Shown: piece by piece, positions 36,856 through 47,012 of the stretch
Layout of the letters: each line of letters opens with the position of its first letter
Position numbering within the stretch: position 1 is the stretch's first letter
Assembly: GCA_946811695.1 (NCBI GenBank)
Contig: OX328124.1
Span: 91,009,696 to 91,073,695 of the forward strand
Length of the DNA: 64,000 nt
Reading direction: 5' to 3'
Source: Gonocerus acuteangulatus
Lineage: Eukaryota > Arthropoda > Insecta > Hemiptera > Coreidae
Made by a program: the position numbers and the translations under genes
Notes under the pieces: generated by a model
Seen by the model: only the letters and a program-made list of their open reading frames with translations
What the model was told of the DNA's origin: nothing
Databases searched by the model: none

Positions 36856-38149
36856 GTGATGTTATACAAAATTGTGGGTTTATTAACTATTATGACCTAA
36901 CCCGTAAAAACAATGCTGTCCGACTAGCAACAATAAAGTTGTATCAAGGATTTGCACTGCAAACACTCGCGCATTACTTAATTTATATACAAAAACTATT
37001 TGTAAAAATATTAACTTCCCTTCACCTTTAAAATATTTTCTTCTTTGATGAATGCACACGGTAAGAGGCTCGTAGGATGAAAAACTTAATGGAAAACACC
37101 AGGGCTTTCGATGGTTTTATCCCCTCAATGTTGAATAAGGCAAACTAATTACCTGAAGAAATTCATGGTTCTTTGGAAAAAGTTTTGTGTGAAAATACTT
37201 AGCATGTGCTTTAAAAAATGGCTTGTAAAAAACTCAGAACTTTCTGGAAGGAAAGTTTTATTTTCTTCTTATAACTCGAGCAACTTTAAAAGCCCTTATT
37301 ATTTTCGAATACTCTTTAATTACTCCTTAATGCTTCGGCAAACATTATAATTTATTCTTCGTTTAAATCTAGCTTGTTAATCCTTCAGAAAAACATTTTC
37401 TAAGAGTTCACTCTATATTATTATATTATCTATTTTTAATGAGTTACTTTTGAAAACTATATTCACAGTTGACTCAGAAAAACCGAGGGGAGGACTGTAT
37501 CTTCTCTACAATATAAGTGAAATATTTACCTCGAATGACCGACATTAAAATAGTATTTCAAAAGATTTGTCATTCCCTAAAGTTGAAAGTCATTCAATTC
37601 TAAGGAGAAGAAATGCCAAGCGATTCACATTCATATAGATTCAGCTGCCTATAGCTAGCCATTCTAACGAGGTATCAACACTTATAGCTTGGGGATGCTA
37701 GTTGGCAAGGCAACCCTCACTCCCTACCCTTAGGACGCCCTTCGCCATTATTGTCTCCTGACAGCTGTTTATATATGGCTTTTATTATTTATTTATTTTT
37801 TGTGGGTAGAATATATATTTAGAGTGGAGGTGTGTCTGAAATCCGCTGAATGCTTAATGTGGATTCATCCCTGTGAGGATTTTCGAGACAGAAAATATTA
37901 CCAAGCACACATACTGCATATTGAGACTTTTTAAATGTATCTGATTTCCAAATTAAGTGCCTCACAATTCAGAGATGCAATGGTTAGGAATACATCAGAA
38001 TTTCGGTAATTCTGAGCAATAAGTGCCCAAACTCGGCATTTCGCGAAACTTCGCATACTGCTTCATTTCAACCTAAAAAAGAATATTGCAAAACACTTTA
38101 ACAGTGTCTATTTTACATGTTTTATTGTTATGATCTTGTACAAACTATA

Positions 38150-38290
38150 ATTAAATACATTTCTGTTAAAAAAAATACACTATTTTATTTAAATTTTAAC
38201 GTCCATTATAAGGTCACCACACTTTTCTAGTCAGGACAGGACTGATGCCTGTTCTTTTTTGAGTTGGCCCATTTTTACGCGGCGTTTTTT
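38150..38290 (-). repeat. SINE body fragment
   Basis: The block ATTTTAACGTCCATTATAAGG followed by TTTCTAGTCAGGACAGGACTGATGCC parallels 39175-39283 (ATTTTAACGCCCA, TTTCTAGCCAGGATAGAGCTGATGC). No tRNA-like head is visible here. Confidence 0.5.
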
Positions 38291-39174
38291 TCTGGTGCTT
38301 TTTTAAAAGCTTTTTGTAAATCATCGTTTTTACAATGAAATAATTTATGTTAATAATTACTTTGCTTTCTCGCATTTAGGTAACATGTTATAGTTGCTAA
38401 TGAAAGGCGAAAATGTAGAATTTTTTAAAATGAAAGTAACTTTAAATCAAAAACAAATGAGCGTGTCCCTATATATACACCTTTTCCTCTGAACATAAAT
38501 TCTTAATGTTAATTAAGAAAAAATAATCTATAGCGTAATGAGTTATTATTCTTGAACTAGACAATGACTGGAAGTGAAATTTACCCAGTATGGTTTAATT
38601 AGAGCTTCTTCTTCATTTATGCAAACATTGTTCTGGAGCAGAATTTACAATCCAGTTGCTGTCAACAGAGCTTTCTGTCAGCATATTCCCGGGCCTGTTA
38701 TAGTCGCTTTTCATATCTAGCTTATCCAAACCTAGACATTTTCCCTCTGAACAAACCGGAATAGCTTTACTTAGCAATCGTCATCGTATTCATTAGTAAT
38801 TCATGATTCGAGTAAAGGTTATTTCCCCTCCTTAAAATGAAGAATATAACAAAGTTATTTATTTATTCAAAAAAACGTTTCCCCAACGAAGGCGATTCAC
38901 CCGAATCCGTTTTAAATCCTACTATTAAGTTATATGTCCGTTAGCTACTCAATCAATTTTGGGAAACGAATCCGTTCTCGTAAAGTGCGTTGGTGAACAG
39001 TCTTTTATATCAGAGCGTAAGAATAAATAATGACACCAGAAAAGGTCTAATTATTTTAAATACACTCGTCCTGATCCAATCCTTTGTTCCCTTACTCAAG
39101 TAGTATACGAATGGTTACGACAATACAAAAATACATGTTGTCCGATCTGCTATTTACATTAGTTAATTTATTTA

Positions 39175-39277
39175 TTGAAATTTTAACGCCCACTTCCATC
39201 AATACATTTTTGGGACTGGTTATCTACAAGTTTACAAGTTAACTCCCCTTTCTAGCCAGGATAGAGCTGATGCATAC

Positions 39278-39339
<62 letters not shown>

Positions 39340-39430
39340 AAGAAAGAAAAACCACTACCGTCGATCCCACGACCATAGGGCTGGAGTGTTCACGCCTGCA
39401 CACTCACGGCCACCGGTCCTCCTATTTGCA
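39175..39430 (-). repeat. tRNA-derived SINE with a long internal poly(A/T) run
   Basis: Read on the minus strand from about 39425, the head GGTGGCCGTGAGTGTGCAGGC and, further on, GGTCGTGGGATCGACGG resemble the A- and B-box regions of a serine-type tRNA. Next comes a T run (A54 on the + strand, 39284-39337), then a body with GCATCAGCTCTATCCTGGCT and an AATAAATAAAT end. The body recurs at 38150-38290. The B box is imperfect and the acceptor stem does not close. Confidence 0.5.
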
Positions 39431-39507
39431 TATTTATGAATTCAGCCCAAACTAAAACGAGAATTTTGCTATCGTCCTGTAGAAATCATCCTGTAATAGA
39501 CATCCTG

Positions 39508-39696
39508 GCAAACGGACGTTGAATATACCGGTTCCCGTTGATCACCGAATTTACGCAATGTCGGACGAGGCCAGTACAGTACCGGAATTGGTAACCGAGC
39601 ACGTGCCGTTGGCATTATAAAAGAATGCCAGCCTGTAGATAGCCCGGCGTTAATAGCCGAATTGTTCACACCCCGTTAAACGCGGAAAAGAAAAGT
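39508..39696 (+). repeat. 5S rRNA-derived SINE, copy 2, flanked by CATCCTG
   Basis: The 5' ~105 nt cover nearly all of a 5S rRNA: ACGTTGAATATACCGGTTCC, GTTGATCACCG, AATTTACGCAATGTCGGACG, GGTAACCGAGCACGTGCCG and TTGGCA at the end. The tail CTGTAGATAGCCCGGCG followed by TTAATAGCC and CCCCGTTAAACGCGG matches copy 1. The 7-bp CATCCTG lies directly on both sides (39501-39507 and 39697-39703), consistent with a retroposed insertion. It is more complete in the 5S part than copy 1. Confidence 0.85.
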
Positions 39697-40599
39697 CATC
39701 CTGTTGACTTCTTGAAAGTGATTGGTTTCGTTTGTATATCTATTGTTTACGTTTATGTATGTACTGTTAATGAATCTGATTATTTATTTTTATTAAGAAC
39801 AGTAAAAATAATTAAAAAAAATATATTCAAAATCAATAAATTATGATTATTTTCCTATGACACTTTTCCTTTCATTAATATGATATCGTGTGGTTAATTA
39901 AAGCATAAGTTCAATATTATATCCAACGTACATTCAAGTATGAAGGTCATTTCTTTAATTCGATAGAGCATTCAGTCTTATGTTCGCATATACTTCTTTT
40001 TTTATTTGTATTATTGTTGGAGAGAAAATGAGATCCAATTTTCCCTAATATTCCCAGGACGCGGGTAATAACAAATTATACATCCACCTTATATTTTTTC
40101 ATTTATTTGTAATTCAATACAAATACTATTTGTGAGAGAACTATCTATCCGCAAAAGATCTATCTGCATTCCCACGGATCTTTCTTCCCTAATCCAATAA
40201 TATTTGCAAGAAATGTTGTCTTCTTCCAGAGAAAATGGTTGTTTTAAAGCAGATCAAGAGAGCTGAAATGTCTCCCCTTGTAGTTCTTTTGTGGTCTTCT
40301 TTTCTCTCCCTTCTGTCTTAAATTCTATTTTCTACTGGGACGAAGAGTGTATCTCAGAAATTCTATTTGTCATCCTCAAAAAATGAAAGGAACAAATGAT
40401 ATTTCTGCGGCTTGGAGTTACCCGCAAACGAAATTTATTTCTGCACTTGCAATGAAATCTTATCTCCAACTGCAAAGGAAATATTGGATTATTTTGTGTT
40501 GCCCTTCCTGAAAATAAATACCAGGTGTCATTTGGAAAGCTTAGGATAGAAACAGTTAATGTTTTGTCTTAGTCTTTCATGAAACTGTCAACATGGTGG

Positions 40600-41562
40600 C
40601 TGCTGTCAGTAAGTAGGTCTGTGTTTTATGATTAAGAAGGGCATGAAATATTATTTCTCTTTAAATGCTTTTCCTTGAATATTTATTGAAGCGATTGAAG
40701 AAGCCATAAAGAGACTTGGGGTAGAAATAGTTTCACCCACTCAATGTTTAAGAGCTGGCCTTCGTGATCCGAGGTTATCACATATATTCAGTCATGGAGA
40801 CAGCTGTGTATAAATCCTGTAGGCATTGAAAAGCTACCTTCTTCAACTGGTTATAGACGTTGAAGGGAAGCCTTGGAAAGTATTCCTGCAGACTGAAAAT
40901 GTCAGCTGTTTTATATGCTAAGGCCACCATTTGGCTGTCGGGTGTCCTAACGCTCCTAAAAATAAAAAAGGATTTTTCGACCGAAAATTTTGTTCCGCCT
41001 GAAGAGTTCATACAGGGAAATGCTATCATATCAAACAGCTGTTCACTGGCTCAAGAAACAGATGAAGTTATTCCTTTTTCTCACAATACTCAAGGAGCCT
41101 CAGCATCTTTCACAAACCCTTTTTCTGTTACTGCTGAACAAAACTCATCTAAAGAAAACCAACGCCAAGATTTTCCAACATACGCAATAGAAGAGAATTT
41201 AGAAGAAAAAGAAAATATTACAGAAGATATAGGGGAAGAACGTGAAAATACCAGTATGTGCCAATTATTGAGCGCAGCAGAAATAATGTTGCAAAGGTTT
41301 GAACATCTAGAAAAGCTTGCTTTGTTAAAGTTCCCCGGTACTGATAATCACAGTGGCTCTGAACTTGACCTTGAGCAAGACACAGCTCCTCCTCGCCTAG
41401 AAGATACCAAGCTAGTAGTGACAACAGAAAGTGCGGTACTTGAGGCTGGGACACTAGTCTGATCAGAGATCAGAATCTTCTAAGGAAGGAAAAAACAGCA
41501 AATTTGCGAAAGGAAGCCTTCAGAAATCTTCTAGAAACACTGCGAATGTTGAGAAAAAGTAG
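40600..41562 (+). pseudogene. Decayed LINE ORF1 (gag-like) with CCHC zinc knuckle
   Basis: Reading frames here resemble the nucleic-acid-binding ORF1 protein of Jockey/X-like LINEs. One stretch reads AIKRLGVEIVSPTQCLRAGL and then RDPRLSHIFS. The next reads GKPWKVFLQTENVSCFIC, a stop codon, then GHHLAVGCPN, a CCHC knuckle broken by TAA. After a frameshift near 40970 a long open stretch to 41462 continues with VPPEEFIQ and a Glu/Ser-rich disordered tail. Another shift at 41460 leads into a basic end. At least two frameshifts and two stops show it is dead. About 250 bp of 3' region with AATAAATGAATAAATG at 41810-41822 follows, with no ORF2, so this is an ORF1-only copy. Confidence 0.7.
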
Positions 41563-41825
41563 ATGGCTTTTTCAGAAAAAACATTTTTCTATTTTTTTTC
41601 AATGTTCCTTTTTTTTCTTTTTTTTTTCTTTTTATGTCTTCTGTTCTTAATGTTGACTTTAGGTTCAAAATCATAGCTGTGAATATTATATGCAGACAAG
41701 CATTAATTTCCTTTTGTATTCTTTAATGTTTTATTCAATGTTTCCTTGTATTTCATTTTTTGATTGTTTAAGAGCTTATAGTCTTAGTTACGGAGCTCTT
41801 AAATTCAATAAATGAATAAATGTCA
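41563..41825 (+). other. 3' region of the LINE ORF1 relic
   Basis: U-rich 3' UTR-like sequence ending in AATAAATGAATAAATG, which fits the simple-repeat 3' tails of several LINE clades. No second ORF lies between ORF1 and this tail. Confidence 0.5.
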
Positions 41826-43678
41826 CTTCATTTTCCTGAAATGATTTTAAGAATTCCCTAAAATGATTCTACTCAAGTATATAATAATTTCGCCCCCAGA
41901 ACGTTTTGTGGATGCAACCCATCGACAAATTTTCTTCAGCTCATTAGTACATCCCTCTTCTTGGAACCCCTCCAGCAAACCATCTTGGTCCTCTTTTAAG
42001 TCAATTATCCTTCTTGCTCCGCTAGTCCCCCATTAGTAATTTCGTTATTATTGCCAAATCAGCAAACAGATGTTACCTATTGCTTACTAATTCAGTTTAC
42101 ACAAAGTAAGAAAATAGTGATTCATATGCGGTAAGTTCAGGACTCACTCTTTCTGCCTCGAGCCTTTATATATGGATGTATATACATATTGTAATGAAGG
42201 TTATTAAACATTAGTGGAATGGATATCAAAATAGATACAAGAAATTAGTCCAATAACTCTAATATCTAGGATTAATGAAAAGATGCGTCAAGCAAGAGTT
42301 GCTTCATCGAACGATAAAATAAAATAAAAATATAACCTATATAATTTATTTATTTCAATTTTACATATCGCACTAGTATTTCTTAAGTGACGCAACTCAA
42401 AAATCGGTTTTATTCACACCGTCATAGTTAGGACTATAAAATATCTGGTTAATGTCTCTTTAACAACCATCAAAACTGTATGCACTTAGATTCAGAGCTT
42501 GTACACCACGGGGCACTTGTTTCACCCTTCCTGTCTTAATGCTAAGCCCCCTACATAGTTAAGAGTGACACATTTTCAGTTGAGTTTTATTTTAAGTTGT
42601 GTCACTTTAATCTCTTTTCGTAACCAACTTGGAATTTGGTTGTAGCAGCGATGGAAATGATAATGAAAGGTAAAGGATGTTTTAAGGAAGTACTTTATAT
42701 AGCTTGTACTCGTTTTTTGTTAAGGCATGAGCACTCATTGAACTCATTGCCTCTAGGGATGGTAGTTTTTTTTTTTTAATCCATACTAATATGTAAAAAT
42801 AAAATAAATAAAAAATCATCTGCCCCACCAAAGTTTCAAGGTACAATTAATTTATTGACTGGACTAATCGTTGTAAAATTAATTTCGGATGATTAGCTAT
42901 TTTATTATCAGGCTAGGATGTAGCAGGTACGTCAAAGAACAAGGTGGAAGTGCGCACTAGGTGGGGGGAGGAAGGAGGGGTGTAATCAGCACCCTCTTAA
43001 TAACTCATAGTAAATGAAAACAGGAGCGGAGGGACCACTAAATCAATATGGATTATAGCAAACAACCATGCACAACCAAAGCAATGGAGCTAGTGTGCAC
43101 AAAATACACGCAACACAACGGCAGACTGCGCAGTACACATTACAGAAAACAGCAATGCACACACTTTGGAAGATAGAATTAGCCGCATAAACATGGGGGC
43201 CAACACGTTGCCTTGCCCCATCTTTTCAGTATTTATCGTCCACCAGAACATGTTATAACATACTGCCTACATACAGCTCTTACGTTCCTTCACAGGAACA
43301 TGAGCTCAAACATTAATAGTGAAATCCTTGTGCCCTGTTTGTGAGTTACACATTTTCGCATCTTTGTTTTGTGAGATATACAATAGTTGAATCAAAGGCA
43401 TTTAAGGAGAAAAAACGTCGGGCGCGAAGTAACTTCGTCACCTACGTCATTTTCCATGATCTTTATCCCTAACGTAATTTGGAATGTTCAAAATAGAAAC
43501 TCCGAATATATGGTTTTCTTTCAAACTTGCTGCTATTTTTCCTGTACTTTTATATAGAATTTCAGGGAATATATTAAGCAATCTGATGATCAATGATTAA
43601 TTTCCTCTTAAACGTTTTATCAAATGTTTTCGAGACATTTGACAACATATAATGTCCAATGTATTTAATGTCTGTTAA

Positions 43679-44224
43679 ATCAGGCTGTACCGTATGAAAT
43701 GTCAGTTTTGTTTACTTTGCGATTTAATCCTTTCCCTTTTTTATTTCATTATTTACAAACACCATTGTTATTCATATAGAATTAAAGCTCTTTTATTCCT
43801 ATTAATTAATCAGTAACTTGCGTACTGTGTTGTGAGAACTATCCTCTGAGAAAAAAATAAAACTTAAATTATGACTTCCACGGATATCCGTATTATTTTT
43901 CGTTATGAATTTAAGCTCGGCCATAGCGCTGCTAAGGCGTGTATGAACATTAACACGGCGTTCGGGGAGGTAACGGCAAATAAACGAACTGTTTACCGGT
44001 GGTTTTCCAGGTTTCGAAGTGGAAATTTTGGCGTCGACAACGAGGAGCGAGGAAGGCCAGAAACCAAGCTTGACAATGACCCCCTGAAAGAAAGGGTTGA
44101 AGCTTGTCCCTCAAAAAGCACTAGGGAATGTGCCAAAGAACTCGGAGTAGGAGCCACGACAGTTTCAAGACATTTGAAGGAAATCGGCAAGTCCAAAACT
44201 GACATTTCTTTCGGTACAGCCTGA
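43679..44224 (+). mobile_element. Internally deleted mariner-family transposon
   Basis: Terminal inverted repeats of about 31 bp bound the element: TCAGGCTGTACCGTATGAAA on the left, and the reverse complement of the right end reads TCAGGCTGTACCGAAAGAAA. Both continue as TGTCAGTTTTG. Only the N-terminal part of a transposase lies between them. At about 545 bp it is under half of a full mariner (~1.3 kb). The expected TA duplication is not cleanly visible at the edges. Confidence 0.82.
43871..44224 (+). pseudogene. Mariner transposase, N-terminal DNA-binding part only
   Basis: A 117-codon ORF opens with MTSTDIRIIFRYEFKLGHSA and includes NKRTVYRWFSRFRSGNF and ERGRPETKLDNDPLKE. This matches the first helix-turn-helix of mariner/SETMAR-type transposases (YEFKLG...WFxRFRxG...RGRP). 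A second HTH follows (STRECAKELGVGATTVSRHL). The catalytic DDD domain is absent: the frame runs straight into the right inverted repeat after KSKTD and stops in it. The product could at most bind transposon ends. The open frame suggests a fairly recent deletion, but no promoter or expression evidence exists. Confidence 0.85.
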
Positions 44225-44516
44225 TAATTATTTAACGTTATAATGTTGTTTAGATAAGTATGGAAAGTATAGAAACGCTTTCAAGTAGAAACTGTAAATC
44301 TATTTTTTTCATTCGATTCCTCGCCTTGAAGTGGCTACAAAAGTGAACCCAAACGAGATTTTTTGAGATTTGTTTTCTTATGAATTTTGCTGATGGAACT
44401 AGTGTTACGGTTAGTGGATTATGCTAATTAATGAACCTGATCTTTTATTTTATATCAAAGAATATTTGTGCCAATTTCCTCAAAATCGGTCCATTTTTGT
44501 TGAATATATTGCACAA

Positions 44517-44522
<6 letters not shown>

Positions 44523-44560
<38 letters not shown>
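44523..44560. repeat. (TA)n microsatellite
   Basis: About 19 AT units, followed by the palindrome AAGTATGTATATAATACATAC at 44561-44581. Confidence 0.95.
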
Positions 44561-44563
<3 letters not shown>

Positions 44564-44605
44564 TATGTATATAATACATACTTAATATATGTACTGTACT
44601 TAATA

Positions 44606-44611
<6 letters not shown>

Positions 44612-44660
<49 letters not shown>
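44612..44660. repeat. (TA)n microsatellite
   Basis: About 24 AT units. Confidence 0.95.
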
Positions 44661-44663
<3 letters not shown>

Positions 44664-45767
44664 GTAATGTATTAAGTCACCAAGTCGACCGTACTAGAGT
44701 TTTTCTTTTGAGAAGGAATACACACGTTTAAAATAGTTGCATTACTTCGGGGCGTTCAGGATGAAGTAAGTGATATCTACACTTTGAAAAACTGAAATAA
44801 TTTATTTTCCATCTTAACATGAAATGCCAACTATCAGAAAAATGGTTTATTCAATACTCTGTTAATAAGGCCAAGAGAAAGCAATATTCCATTTGCCATC
44901 CGAATGAAAATCCTTTAACTCTCTTTAAAAAAGGAAACGGTAGGAGTGCAATATAAATTCTAGACAAAGACCTGAGAGAGAGAAGGATAGCATTAGGAGA
45001 GGCAGTAAAGAGCTCGTAAAGCGACCATCTCCTCAAGTTTAGTGCTAGTTTGGGAGTATGGAGTTTCGTTTCGGCTTTATATCCTAGGTAGGTTTTTACT
45101 CCGCAATGCTTCTTTAATAAAGGCTTGTATCTAATTTATTACCCTCTACTTTCTTTTCAAAAATATTATTAATTCTTATCTATCGTTTCTTGCAGCCGTC
45201 TCTCTTAAGCGTATCGGGTGTTCTGCCCATTTAATGAAAATCTACAAACTTCTTTGTACTTCACAATGAGATAGTCCTTAAAAGACCTCGACTTGGACAG
45301 TAATTTTCTACCATTAATCAGCCAAGACATCATCAAGTGTATTAGTAATATTTATGATATGTAAACCGCATTGTTTAGGTTCAGCACAGCAGAAAACGAA
45401 AAACGTTTAAGCATTCCACATGTTTGAGCCCTCAAATAACACAATTCATCTATTTCTTACAAACGTCAAATATTCCAAACAGGTTTGGTATTGCCCCTGG
45501 GTTTTCTTCAGAATAAAATATATTAGATCCACTTTGCTTCTTCTTAGTAAGGTAACTCCAAAATATTATAAAGCATTTATTTTTTGGAAGTAAAACAAGC
45601 CTTAAGAAAAAAAAAGATCAGTAAATCAACCAAAACAATACTAATAGCCAATATAATCTACACTAATAATGTAGCTTAATTATATAAAGGTAACCCTTCC
45701 CCTACTATTCCTACGTCAAGGCTCTTCTTTTAATTGATATTTTACAAAATTCACCTTTTTACAATTA

Positions 45768-45899
45768 AGTTTTGCAAAGTTCACTTTTAGCACTTTCCTC
45801 CGGAGGAAAGGTAGCTATTGAGGTTACGGAATTTTTGAAAAATTTCTTCAAATCTTTATCGATCCTACCTAGTAGACACCGAAAATGACCCCCGTTAAA

Positions 45900-45965
<66 letters not shown>

Positions 45966-46622
45966 GGTCCACCGGAAGGGGGAGGTTTACCCCGAACCCA
46001 AAACACTAATTTGACCATGTCAGCCGTAATATTTCTTATATTTCAACGAAACTTGGTATTCGTAGTGGTAATATAAAGAGAAAAGTGAGATATAAAAATG
46101 AACTAAATCGGTTCATTAGGAGGGGGGGTTTACTCCGGACCCAAATTCCTAATATACTCATACCGGTCGTAATTTCTGCTGTATTGAAACGAAACGCGGT
46201 ATACGTCGTGGGTAACTCCTGAGAAAGAAGCGTTGTAAAAATGAGCTGAATCGGTCAATCGGAAAGCGGGGGTTTCCCTTGTAATATATTTCAATTGAAA
46301 AGCCCGCCAGACGTAGGTTCACAAAGCCGCCGCAAGGAGCGCTTTGTATCTAGAGGGACTGTATCCTGTTCCTGCGTTAGATCAAAATACGATAATATGA
46401 GGTTTTTTGTATTTATTACGTAGTGTAGTAGGTACCATGTGTAAACATAACTTTGGAAGCAAATTAATAATTGCAGTTACTCATTACAAATTTAAAAGAG
46501 AACTATTCATGTTTTTATTTTATTTATGTAGGATATTTTAAGCAAATTGTTCTGGAAAGCAGTCTACACTACCCAAATTCTGAGGAAAGTGGTTAGTTAT
46601 GCAGCTCCTGCGTGACGGACTT
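45768..46622 (+). repeat. Repeat element with internal ~143-bp minisatellite, copy B
   Basis: Same order as copy A: TTTAGCACTTTCCTCCG, CCTACCTAGTAGACACC, a (TA)n tract, three units (about 45965, 46109, 46253) with GGGTTTACTCCGGACCC-like cores, then TTAGTTATGCAGCTCCTGCG and TGACGGAC. TTTTTACAATTA is found on both sides (45756-45767 and 46623-46634) and may be a target duplication, although it is A+T-rich. One minisatellite unit fewer than copy A. Confidence 0.78.
45903..45962. repeat. (TA)n microsatellite
   Basis: About 30 TA units inside repeat copy B, at the position where copy A also has one. Confidence 0.95.
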
Positions 46623-46849
46623 TTTTTACAATTAGGCTGTATTATTAGAATAGTACATGTTTTTACTTCTGATGAATATTCGAAACATGAAAAGCAAATT
46701 TTATTTAATAAATATATTGACTCAGTTAATTGAATTTGGAATTACGAGCTTTCTCCTTGTTTATTTTTAATATAAAATAATTTGTAAAGTTTTAACAAAA
46801 CAATGTAGAAGTTCAATATGAGTTTGAACTGTGACTTTAGATATTGTAG

Positions 46850-47012
46850 AGGTGTATCTAATTCTTGAGCTTCGTCACACTAGGGAGATAGTTTGTTCAT
46901 TCTATGCTCCGGTCGCAAGAATTCCCCTTTGCAGGTATCCATTAATAAATTAATTTAAGGCTGGGTTGGCCTTGGGATGGTCTGGGACCCCGAATCTAAC
47001 CCACGAACGACT
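46850..47012 (-). repeat. SINE body related to 3540-3787, head missing
   Basis: Shares CACACTAGGGAGATAG, GTATCCATTAATAAAT and CCCACGAACGA with the SINE at 3540-3787, in the same order. The tRNA-like head is absent. Confidence 0.55.

Noticed and set aside
46661..46680. CTGATGA...CGAAAC, resembling a hammerhead ribozyme core
   Set aside because: Only five bases separate the two conserved boxes, stem II cannot form with a G-C closing pair, and no matching stems I and III were found.
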